Positions 48,201 to 57,700 of a DNA stretch of 64,000 bases are shown piece by piece (within the stretch, counting starts at the first letter, position 1; every line of letters starts with the position of its first letter). Below the pieces are notes generated by a model, which saw only the letters and a list, made by a program, of their open reading frames with translations, was not told the origin of the DNA and ran no database searches. The stretch lies in contig WBMV01006632.1 of assembly GCA_013396655.1 (NCBI GenBank), positions 1,323,250-1,387,249 on the forward strand, read 5' to 3'. The translations under genes were made by a program, and so were the position numbers. The stretch is from Campylorhamphus procurvoides. Its lineage: Eukaryota; Chordata; Aves; Passeriformes; Dendrocolaptidae.

Positions 48201-51200
48201 TCGATGTAAGGGTTTTGGCAAAAGAAACCACCTCCACCACTGAATTTGTTTCCTGGGCTTTCAGACCGTAACATTATGGAAAGAAGGAAGACAGGCACAA
48301 AAACTGTCTAATTCACAGTGTTATTTTTAAAATGGTATGTTTTACATTCATTTTTCTGTGACACTGGCTCTACGTGGAAACAAAGCTGGTAATCTAGAAA
48401 GAGTCAGTGTCCATCCTGTAAATGAAAGATGCACCACACCAGGTCCTTCACAGTTGTTTGATATTTTCCCTGTGCTTTCTGCTGCTATGGCCACAGTGCT
48501 TAGCCCTTTTTCCTTCCTTGTGGACATGCAGTCTGTTTGCACTCTGCTCCTTTTCACCTGTATATACACAGATTGCAAATAGTTCCAGATTCCCAAGAGA
48601 AGCCTTGTGACACGTACCCATTCTCTGACCATAGAGGTGTTGGAGCAGATGGTTTCTTCTCCCTCTGTCAGATACTTTCACAGACAATCAGGCTCAGCTT
48701 TGAGATTTAGAACAGAGTTTGATGAAGTGGGCATCAGTGATCGCTGATCATTTAGGTTGTTCAAGTACCCTGGGCCCTACATCTACTGCAAGAGATTCTC
48801 TTTTTGCAGAAGCACTGCATTAACTCATGTAACAGATGATTCACGTGCTACTTATCTTCTTGCCCACTACACTTTAAAGAACTAAAAATAAAATACAACA
48901 GGTTTTCAACTAGCCCTCAAATATCCTCATCTCCCACACGTTCTTTTTTTCCGTATATCAGGCTAAAACAAACCATTGAAAATCTCCATTGTTTTGTGTA
49001 TCTCATCAGTGTGGAATCTCAGGCAATTGTGATTTCTACTGAGAGCCTAATTCAAAGTGATTTCATGTTCACATTCTTTTTCTTTTTTTTTTTTTTTTTT
49101 TCCAGATTCCTCATCAAATTATTTTTGGGATAGGCCAGATAAAGTGGGATCCCCAGCCACTTTTCCCAATGGAACTGCCTTCATGAGAGGTCCAGGACTT
49201 GGAATAGGGACATTTTTAACTCATGAAAGACTTAGAAGCCGCAACTTTATTAAAGAAGATGGCATCTATATTCTTTTAACAATGGAAGGTATGTAAACAT
49301 AGCTGATACTCTTTACAATGCAATAAACAGCGTCACTAATGCTGTAGATATATATACACGTGATGTACTTTGCACATGAGCAGTTTTTGAATTATGCCTG
49401 TATCTAAAGCCAGATCATATGTTTGAACAAATTTGTGGATAGGTGCATGCATAGTGTCATTCCTTTATCTCATGTGAAGGTGTATAAAACAATGCTCATC
49501 TTCTGCAAATTATTTTGAATAGACTAATTTGAATAAAATTATCTGCTTCTGAAAAAATTCTAAAGAACATTTCCAAAGTAGATCATGCTCCTGAAAGGTA
49601 AAAAGGACTGTTTATCCCTTATATCTGTCGACAGGCTCATTGCTCTTTATTATTAGAAACTATCATTGGAATAAGAAGAAAAATAACATGAAGTAAAGAC
49701 CTCATTTCTTTTGGGTTTATCATGCAGATATATCACATCTACTGTCAACTGAGCCGACTGTTTTGCCAACTGTTTCACCTACTGTTGTGGGGACAACAGG
49801 TGCCAGCACCATCAAACCTGACACCAACCCTACTGCCACCACCAAACCCGGTACCAGCACTGAGCTCACAACTACACCGGGACTCGTCACCCGGCCAGAA
49901 GGGACAGAGGGCCCTTCTTTCTGTGCAGACAACCCTTGTGAAAACGGTGGTGTCTGTGTTGTGGTAGACAGAGCACCAGTGTGCCGGTAACTGCCTTTAT
50001 TCACTCTCAGATGCAATTCTTTTTCCACTAAAATAAATCTTTGTTCCTAGTCAAAGACAGACTGCAGCTGATTAAGACAAGTATTTCCAACTGCTCCTGT
50101 GAGACTGAACTTACTACCAATTTGGTCAACAAAGCCCCTAATCTCAGCATTTGACCATTTTGAAGTATTCTGATTGTTTTTTTCTGTAAATTATTTTTTA
50201 AATGTGCTTATTATTTTCAGGAATGTATTAGTTCAAGTCCTTAGAAGTCCCTATAGTAAAATGTAGAAGAGTTAAATAAATGCAGTAGGAAAAAAAAGAG
50301 CATTTATATCATTAGAAAAGATTTTTCATACTTATCAGGTAGAAAGCAGCATAGACATTATTTTAGAATTTGATTCAGAAACATTGCACAGTGCAAATTA
50401 TGACCATAAATTGCAAAAGTGTAGTTGCTTGCCTTTGAAACCAGCAATGAAGGCTGAGGACTAAAAGATTGTTTGCCCTGAAAGAAGATTAATATCAACT
50501 TTTATTAAATTCTCTGTGGATGCATTTATATAACCCACCTGCCTGATTAGCATTGTTCCAGCTCTCAAACAAGCTCTAAGCCTGAAGATAGTGACCTTAT
50601 GTGATGCTGTGCCAGGGCAGGTGGACTGGGGAAGGGCTGTGAGGCCAACATCTAAAGGCCAAGAGCCACAAGGCTCATTAAGTATTATATCTTCCCATTT
50701 AGAAACATTTTAAAAAGGAATTCTTGAGCAACTCATCAGAAGCAGGTCACGAATATGAGTAAATGTTGAGAAGCTGTTCCAAGAAGACAAAAAAAATATA
50801 CTGAATGTTGCTCCTGATTTCAGAATCATGGAAAGAGAACATTTATTTTCTGACATCTCTGGACTATTTGAAGCTTTAATGCCTTTGTGACCTACTTTCC
50901 ATCCTACAGAAATGTGTGACCAGCAGTCCGTTTCCACTCTGATTTTCTGCTGGGAAATGAGTGGGAATGTGATCCAGAAGTCTGTTCAAGGTGGATCACC
51001 TGAAGTCCTCTAGCAGCCAGTATCTTTGCAGTGTACTGCAAATGGACTAATTTCCAGGGTTGAGGGTGGTTCTGAATAAATGGCTTAGACATGAACTAGA
51101 AAATTAATACATAAGGAGTAACCAAGGTTAGAAAGATAGGGGCAGATGTGCACTCAGTAGTACTCCACATATATGGATTTTTTCAGTTAAATCATTTGGA

Positions 51201-53018
51201 CACTCATGTGCTCACTAAAAAATGTTTCAGAGCTGATTGTGATAAGGTGTTGGAATCAAAGACTGAGGTTTGTTTTCAGTCCTAAAACCAGATGACTTGT
51301 AGGATGTTAATTTATTTTCTTACTTCTTGGGAGAGGGCAGAGACAGCTCATACACGTTCTTTAAATTTGAAAATAAGCCTTTTGTGGCAATGAGAAGGTC
51401 TGATCAGAATGTGCCACATCTACTAGTGGAGAAGCACTGAGCAGGGAAAGGGGAATGTGGTGGGAACATCTTTGGCTAGCTCAGTCATTGTATGGAAGAG
51501 TTCCTGCAGCTAAGTTTTGGCTCACCTGCTGTCTGGTCAGAGAAGCCTTGAGAGTGCTACCATTCAGGAGTAGCAGCTATATAGGTCAAGAGGATCAGGA
51601 AGGTGCTTAGGTTTTCTGGCAAAGGCTCTCTCTGAAGGCATGACCTATGGAAACAGCAGGAAGCTGAAAGAAGTGCATTCAGATGTGTAAGGACTCAAGG
51701 CAACTTTAAAATAAGAAGTCCATTTCAAGATAACTTTGTTATGCTTTGGTATATAGAAACTGCATTGAGGATGCCATTTTTCTGAAGTAGATCTTTTCAT
51801 ACCTTTAATCTTTAGGTGATAGCACATGTTTGTTCTTTTGCTTTCTAGATGTCCAGCAGGTGATGACTGGTGGTACATGGGACCAAAGTGTGAAAGGAAA
51901 GGCTCAACTCGAGAAAATACTGTAATAGCTGTTTCTTCAACCGTAACTGTATTTGTTGTAATGCTTATTGTCACCATCACAACTGCACTGTGCCTTAAAA
52001 AGAAGTACAGACAAAGAAAGGAAAATAGGGAGAGCTTGACGCAAGAAGTAAGTATTTTGTCTCTTTCAACAAATATACACATGCATATATATATGTCTGT
52101 ATTCACTAAAAAGTAAATAGTCAAATTCAGTAAGAAGTAAATGGGAAGATGTTACATTTTTGAAGTCTAAAGACTCCAGCTTAGGAATTAAAAAGCTCCA
52201 TTAAGTGTTACTAATTTAGACCAAAAACCTCCTTAATTCAAAAGCTGTTCTCCTCTTCCCAGCACCCCCATAGTGCCTCAGTGGCAGCCTGTATTGAGTG
52301 GGAGAGTGTGAAGGGGTTTATTTTCAGCTTGTAATTAAACCATATTTTCTGCTTAGCAAACTTGTATTTTATCTGTTACTGCTTTTTGTACTAAAGAGCT
52401 CCTCTTAAAACACCTAAATACGGTGCTAAAAAATCCAGCCCAAAATTTCAAAACAAAAAGCAAATCTAAAAATAATTTACCCTATTCAAAGGCCATTTTT
52501 TATGCAAGGAACAAAGTAGGCATGGAAATCGTGACTTAGGGATAGGTAATAGAGGACACCAGGTTAAAACTATCTGAATGACAGGATCAGAAATGCCATG
52601 TAATGCATAGCAGCAATATTTGGGCATGTTTTCATAGGAAATTTCATACAGTCTGAGATACATGAACTCTTAGTTTACATAAAGGCTTATCTTAGAAATA
52701 GCAAGAGTGACATAGCTTAGAGGGACTCATAGGGCATAGGAGAAATTTTGTAAGCAAACTGAAGAGGAATGGCCTTCCAGACAGCAGAGTTACATTTTTA
52801 ATTTTGCACTAATACAGTTTGTGTGATATCCCATTGAGTTGCAGTACCTCTGTGCAGTGTCAGATACTTGACACTGTTACTTTATGCCCTTCCAATAAAT
52901 AGTTTTGGTTTCTTTGCAAGTAACACTCTTACATTATGCACATATTTCCCTTCCCAACATGCTTCTAAGATGTGGCTTTTTTTTTTCTTTCCCCACTTAG
53001 ACTACAACATCCTTATGA
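27215..53018 (+). CDS. MEP1B, meprin A subunit beta (whole gene, 15 coding exons)
   Basis: The joined exons give 752 codons plus stop; human has 701. Meprin beta is a type I membrane zinc endopeptidase of the astacin family at intestinal and renal brush borders. Order: signal peptide (1-21), propeptide with the FEGD aspartate switch (51-54), trypsin-type activation site R61/N62, astacin domain with [12 protein letters not shown] (152-163; zinc ligands H152, H156, H162, catalytic E153) and Met-turn SVMHY (207-211), MAM (from about 260), MATH/TRAF (from about 432), Ser/Thr/Pro stalk (600-659), EGF-like domain (660-695), transmembrane helix (about 705-730) and a short basic tail. Numbering of the active site equals human. 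Phases 0,1,1,0,1,2,1,1,1,1,1,1,2,0 chain without a stop. The extra length is mostly in the stalk. Introns are AT-rich with few repeats; the largest are intron 1 (4.5 kb) and intron 6 (4.2 kb). Confidence 0.96.
31262..31395 (+). repeat. MIR-like ancient SINE relic
   Basis: GGGGTCAGGTGACCTGGGC, CTTGCTATGTGATGCC and GTTTCCCCATCTTCAGC follow one another with MIR/CORE-SINE order and spacing (tRNA-related part, core, 'ccccatctgtaaaatgg'). Strongly diverged, in MEP1B intron 1. Confidence 0.55.
31780..31798 (+). CDS. MEP1B exon 2 (19-nt microexon)
   Basis: Encodes PAPERT plus the first base of E28, matching the short human segment around ATPENF just after the signal peptide. Strong acceptor (T-rich tract, TTCCAG) and GTGAGT donor. 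Phase 0 in, 1 out. Confidence 0.88.
31984..32034 (+). CDS. MEP1B exon 3
   Basis: Propeptide: [16 protein letters not shown], almost identical to human. Acceptor TTTCAG, weak donor GTTTTT, phase 1. Confidence 0.94.
32138..32181 (+). CDS. MEP1B exon 4
   Basis: Propeptide: [19 protein letters not shown] (51-54) is the astacin pro-domain motif whose Asp caps the active-site zinc. Donor GTGAGT, phase 0. Confidence 0.95.
33187..33259 (+). CDS. MEP1B exon 5
   Basis: ER then [20 protein letters not shown]. Activation cleavage falls after R61, leaving N62 as mature N-terminus. The propeptide end is two residues shorter than human here, balanced elsewhere upstream. Donor GTACAG, phase 1. Confidence 0.95.
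34340..34457 (+). CDS. MEP1B exon 6
   Basis: Astacin domain: [39 protein letters not shown]. Donor GTAAGA, phase 2. Confidence 0.96.
38609..38787 (+). CDS. MEP1B exon 7 (zinc-binding exon)
   Basis: [20 protein letters not shown] followed by CDRIGTIQ and the catalytic [22 protein letters not shown]. Donor GTCAGT has C at +3, an unusual but workable 5' splice site; the open frame runs on past it for 75 codons. Phase 1. Confidence 0.96.
39119..39195. repeat. A/C-rich low-complexity tract
   Basis: Interrupted (CAAA)n/poly-A tract in MEP1B intron 7, similar in texture to the one at 13.6 kb. Confidence 0.8.
40209..40427 (+). CDS. MEP1B exon 8
   Basis: End of the astacin domain: [17 protein letters not shown] (Met-turn, M209 and Y211), [22 protein letters not shown]. 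Acceptor GTTTAG, donor GTAAGT, phase 1. Confidence 0.96.
43546..43698 (+). CDS. MEP1B exon 9
   Basis: Start of the MAM domain (adhesion and dimer contacts): [40 protein letters not shown]. Donor GTATGA, phase 1. Confidence 0.96.
44445..44657 (+). CDS. MEP1B exon 10
   Basis: MAM domain, middle: [38 protein letters not shown]. Acceptor TTGGCAG, donor GTATGG, phase 1. Confidence 0.96.
47096..47563 (+). CDS. MEP1B exon 11 (largest exon)
   Basis: End of MAM ([28 protein letters not shown]) and first part of the MATH/TRAF domain ([49 protein letters not shown]). A small insert of the type [10 protein letters not shown] after HLL differs from human. Donor GTTAGT, phase 1. Confidence 0.96.
49075..49103 (+). 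repeat. Poly-T tract at exon 12 acceptor
   Basis: A nearly pure T run of about 20 directly before TTCCAG; acts as the polypyrimidine tract and is a likely length polymorphism. Confidence 0.85.
49106..49288 (+). CDS. MEP1B exon 12
   Basis: Second part of the MATH/TRAF (with AM) domain: [39 protein letters not shown]. Donor GTATGT, phase 1. Confidence 0.96.
49728..49986 (+). CDS. MEP1B exon 13 (stalk plus EGF start)
   Basis: DISHL matches human, then about 60 residues rich in Thr, Ser and Pro (23 Ser/Thr of 60, 600-659), then the first EGF-like cysteines ([14 protein letters not shown]). The human stalk is about 20 residues. The exon is CpG- and C-rich compared with its introns. Donor GTAACT, phase 2. 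Confidence 0.94.
51849..52047 (+). CDS. MEP1B exon 14
   Basis: End of the EGF-like domain ([16 protein letters not shown]), transmembrane helix ([20 protein letters not shown] and TALCL) and stop-transfer KKKYRQRK. Donor GTAAGT, phase 0. Confidence 0.95.
53001..53018 (+). CDS. MEP1B exon 15 (last five codons)
   Basis: Acceptor CCACTTAG, then codons TTTSL and TGA. This gives a 22-residue tail (human about 26). A class I PDZ-ligand pattern (T-S-L) replaces the human end QHAF. Chosen because it is the only reading that fits exon 14's phase-0 donor. Confidence 0.75.
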   Translation, partial: TTTSL

Positions 53019-53363
53019 AGATAATGCAAACAAGCATCAAAGACACAAGATGAACATCACTGCAAAACCACAACTACGTCATCATTCTTTCTGCTCCTTT
53101 TATCTCAATCATCATGAGAAAGGTTTGTAAAGTCTGGAAAATAATTCATTATCTGGATAAAATACTGTCCTAAAGTCAGTGAAGTGTCTGACAGTGTTGT
53201 GTATCATCATGCAATGGAGAAAAATGGAAACATGTTGTGTGACAGGCCTGCCCCGTTCTTCAAGTCTACCTGAACATGAAGAAAACATGTAAAACTTCAC
53301 CCTGACTTTGAATCAATACAGCAAAGTCTGGCTTTGCTATATTCTCATTATACAGATGTTTAT

Positions 53364-53369
53364 AATAAA
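53364..53369 (+). terminator. Probable MEP1B poly(A) signal
   Basis: AATAAA 346 nt after the stop codon, followed by a G/T-rich stretch; gives a 3' UTR of about 0.35-0.4 kb. Confidence 0.7.
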
Positions 53370-53835
53370 GGGGAGGTGGACTCTATTCACTGGGTATCCT
53401 GCAGTTCTGAGTTCTGCTACAGCTGTCAGTCACTAGTGTGAGAGTGTTTGGAGTATGGAAGCGTCTGGTTCATTAAGTTATTTGGTTGTGATCTCCTCAC
53501 TATAAAAGAAATACCAAGTAATGAGGAAAGTGATAAATGAACCTCACAGACACACAAACACTAATGAGGAAGTCATAGTAGAGACAATAATGAGGATCCA
53601 GAATGCTTCAGGTCCTGACTGATGGTCCATTAAAGGAACTACTCAGGTAGAACCCTCAAGAATGTCAACCTGAACAACAATTATTAACTGATAGAAAGGG
53701 GGAAACACGATTAACATGAGTATTATGGGAAAGTTGGGGCTGCATGGGAGCTATCAGAAAAGGCTTGTGGACTTCTGTAAAAATGACTATGGAATGTTTA
53801 GGGGAAGGACCAAAGGATACAAAGAAAAGTGGGGG

Positions 53836-54760
53836 AAAATGTGGCCAGCAACTGGAGAGACTAGCCTTCAAAAGAGATCTGTGTGCCAACGACCAGAGGA
53901 GACCACAGGTCTTAGGGATCATGGATCTAGGTACTAGCACATGGAGGGATGGCATGCAAGAGTCTGTGTGCCAGTAAGTGGGGGGACTGTGGACCATAGG
54001 TCATGTAGCTCCGAAGACCAGAAACTGGAGGGACTGGTGTGTGTGTTTTGTATGTGCCTTGAAGGGTTCAGGTGTCACAAACTGGAGAAGAGGTCATGGG
54101 CACCAGGGTTGTTGGTGTGAGTGGCAGCAACAGGAGGATCACATCATGTGAAGTGGGTGTGTAAGAGGTCTAAGTACTGGCAACTGGAAAGTGTTAATAT
54201 TTCTTTGGTGAATTTAATGCTCTGTGTGTATGCAAGATTCACTAGCAAACTTCAAGCCAGAGTAGCTGGTGAGTTGCAGGAAACATTTCCACATCTGGTC
54301 TGAGCCAGTGATTAGGGTAGTGGAGCCCAGGGTGCAGGCATGGGTATTAGACAGACTGAGAGCCCGTGCTAATATTCATGAGAGTACCTATGCGATGAGT
54401 CTGTGAGTGTATGCATCTGTTTCACTGGCAAGCATCACATTGCTCTCTCTGGCAAGTAGGAGGTGACTTGTATACCACTGAAAGAGCCCCCAGACATTGG
54501 TATTAAGGTTTAGAGGCCATGCTAACATTCAAGGGGACTGTGAGTGTGGGTGTATTTATGGATGTAGAGAATGAGGGTACACGTTTTCACCAGAGAACCT
54601 TCATTCCAACTGACTGGAGAGGAGGAAGAGGCTGCCTGCCTTTGTGTGAGTTTTGGTAACATTACAGATGGGCTGTGCTGTGTGTGTGTGCAGGAGTCTG
54701 TACAGCCAGTCACTTCAGGGATCCCTCTGTGTGTGTCAGTGTGACTCGTGGATACACATT
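53836..54760. repeat. Diverged tandem repeat field (unit about 150-175 bp)
   Basis: Recurrent words: CTAATATTCATGAGAG (about 54370), CTAACATTCAAGGGGAC (about 54522) and TTAATATTTCTTTGG (about 54196), each followed by a T/G-rich TGTGAGTGTATGCA-like block and TTCAC(T/C)AG/GGC; also recurring 'AACTGGA' words (53848, 54008, 54076, 54184). Unusually purine- and TG-rich, with no coding frame. The units are too diverged to give exact ends. Confidence 0.5.
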
Positions 54761-57700
54761 CAACCTTGCTACTGACCAGACCTGCAAGCAGGAAGAGGAG
54801 CAGCAGCTCCATCCTTGGGATTAGGATGTAGGGATCACCTGGGACCGTTTCAGGTTGGACCTGTTGGCTGGGGAGACAGGATCCCAGCTCTGAGAGATTT
54901 GGTCGCTCCCTTAACAACCCTGACTAATAGTCCTATGATTCAGTAGGATTTAGAGAAAAAAGTAGTCATGGAAGCAAAAGGGCCAGAGGAAGCACTGAGG
55001 ACACTTTGCAGAGAAAAATGGCAGTCACCATGGGCACAGATCATCACATTTATGGTGTTTTGGAGGGGGGCTGTGAGAGACAGGAGTGCCAGTAATAGGA
55101 ATGTCAGATCACACCAGATGGTTGGTAGACTGGTATGTGAATATGTTCACATTTAAAGGTCAGGAGCTACTTTGATTCCCTGGGATGGGTGTTGGTGATT
55201 TTAATATTTGTCATGCAATTTACCTTAACTCTGGGCAAGAACAGTTCAAATATGTGGAAATTTGATGAGAGAGCAAGTCTTCTCTGAATGCTACTGCATG
55301 GCACAAAGCAACAAATATGTATACTTCTGTATCAACATCACATACATAGTCCTTCTCTGATTGATATTCTCTGAAATGTAGTTATATTTAAAGCATTCAT
55401 AGCTGGTTATATTAGCTTTTGTTGGAATCCAAAGATTCATGAAAACAGTCAGACAAAATTAACAAAGATTTGTCAGAGCTAACAAGCATCCTAGAGAGGA
55501 AAATACCCTACTATAGCTGTCTTAAAATAACTTTCCTATTTCCACACGTCTTCATCAGCAGATTTCATGCAAATAATCCTCCACATGTGCCTTCAACTAA
55601 GATATGCACATAGATTTACATGGAGTTAAGAAGACAGAAATGAGACTGTTCATAAATTCAACCCTGGCTAAAATCCCTAACATTATGTACAGTGAGCATT
55701 TCACAATTTCAAATGTGAACTACCAGATTTGTGACCACAGAGATCGTTTATATTTTTGAAATCCAGGTTACATGAGATGGCATGAATACTTACCTGTGCT
55801 TTCATCAGAATAGAGCTTAATACATGGAGCAATATTACAATACAATTTCAATACATTGTGCAAGATGCAAATTCCATAGAGTACATCCTGAAATGTCAAA
55901 CTTCCATGGGAAAAAAACCCTTAAGCTCCTGCTTATTCATTTCAAACAGAAATCAGTGAAGAGCACAACTTAAAACTGAATCTCCTGGTCAGCGTGAATG
56001 ACTCACTTTTCTGAGATGTGTAGATTCCATATAGCCAAAAGAGACTGAGGTTTTATTAATGTCATTAACTGACCTAAAAATACTTGGAAGGAAAATAATT
56101 TTTTTTTTAAATTTACCAATGCAGAAAAATTACCCAGGAAGTCCAGCACCAGATTCAATACTATTGTTTCTCACAGAAGTTATACTACTTGCTCAGGTTC
56201 CTGAACAAATACATTTTACTTAAAAAGTTGTAGCACAAATTACTTATGTGATGGTAGTGTTTTTCTGAGAAGAAAGGAGTTGAGAGGTTTCAAGTGCATT
56301 TGTGGTTTAGGAAATGAAGCATTTCAACTGGAGTTTTCTTCTTTAGGAGCAGATGTTTTACTTGGATTTGTAATTTAACTGATTAAAGTTGCAATGCCTC
56401 AGTAATGGTCACCCCTTGCAAAAACAGCAGCAAAGATTCACCAGCCCAAGCCCTGCAGCTTTCCTTGGAGATGTCTTCCCTGTTATACCAAGAATTTTCC
56501 TACATAGTTGTTAGGACTACATCTATTACTTATAATGAAACAGCTTAATTTTGGAGACATACATTAGGCACATTTAAGGATGACATGGATATTCATCACA
56601 GATCAGATACTGCGTTGGGTGGTCCAAGAGCCATACATGGGCTTGCAGCCTGCATGTTTGCTTTCCTGCAGCAGTTTCATTCACAGAAAGTTTTACTAAA
56701 AGTCTGTGATGTAAAAATGTCTCTGTGAAATCACTGAAATAATAATAGGATATTAAATCTCACCAGTGTTAAATCTGCAACATTCCAATTATCTTTCCTG
56801 TCGTTCTCACACTGCAGTGATTCAGGTTAAAATTTGCAAAAAGGATTTTCTCTGCCTGCATCCCTGCTCAGGATGCACATTCCACACTCTACACATCAGG
56901 ACCAGTGTAAAAAGCCTGTTATTGGGTTCCCACTAAATATGCAGGATAAGCTGTGGATATTGACCCCATGGGTTGCCTGCCCTGCTCCTGTTCCTCATTC
57001 AAGCAAAACAAAGACCCAGGCCTAAGTGAATGTTGCCTTCTCTGCTCCTCCTTTTCTGGGCTCTGGAATAGCAATACAGCTGGACTCAGCAGAGTATGTG
57101 CACATTGTGTTTAGAGCTGTGTGTGTGACTCATTCCCCACTGCTGAGTCTGTCAGGAGTCACAGAATGGCCTTAAAATTAAAATAACCTCAATATACAAG
57201 TCAGTGGCTCAGGTCTCGAATACTAATCGCAACAACAACTACATCAACAACAACAACAAAAGGTGGGCTGTTGTTCTAGTTACCTTGGTCTTTCTTCAAG
57301 AATCTCAGCATTGCAGAACATTTTTTAAGCATGCCACCTACTATCTATGCGAACAGTATACACAGCCTCATATTCCTGATGTAGGAAAACTAGACCAATT
57401 TCACTGCTGTTTGCATCACACAGACCAGCTCACTCAGTCTAGATTTTGCACTAGTGGCAAATACCTGAGTCGTAGTGTCTGTACTGTAGCACTGTAGACT
57501 GGCACTGCCTGGTACTGCATTGTCTAAATGCAAAAAGAGACTCATCCTAGACACCAGCAATCCTGTTTCAGCTCTGTGTGTTGGGTGTCTCGTACCCACC
57601 ATGCCAGGTAGACACGGTTCCAGGGTGCAGGGCAGCAGTCACAACTTGCCATTTTCTTTAGGTGTGGATTAGAACAGAGTAGCAGTTCTTTTTATTATTC

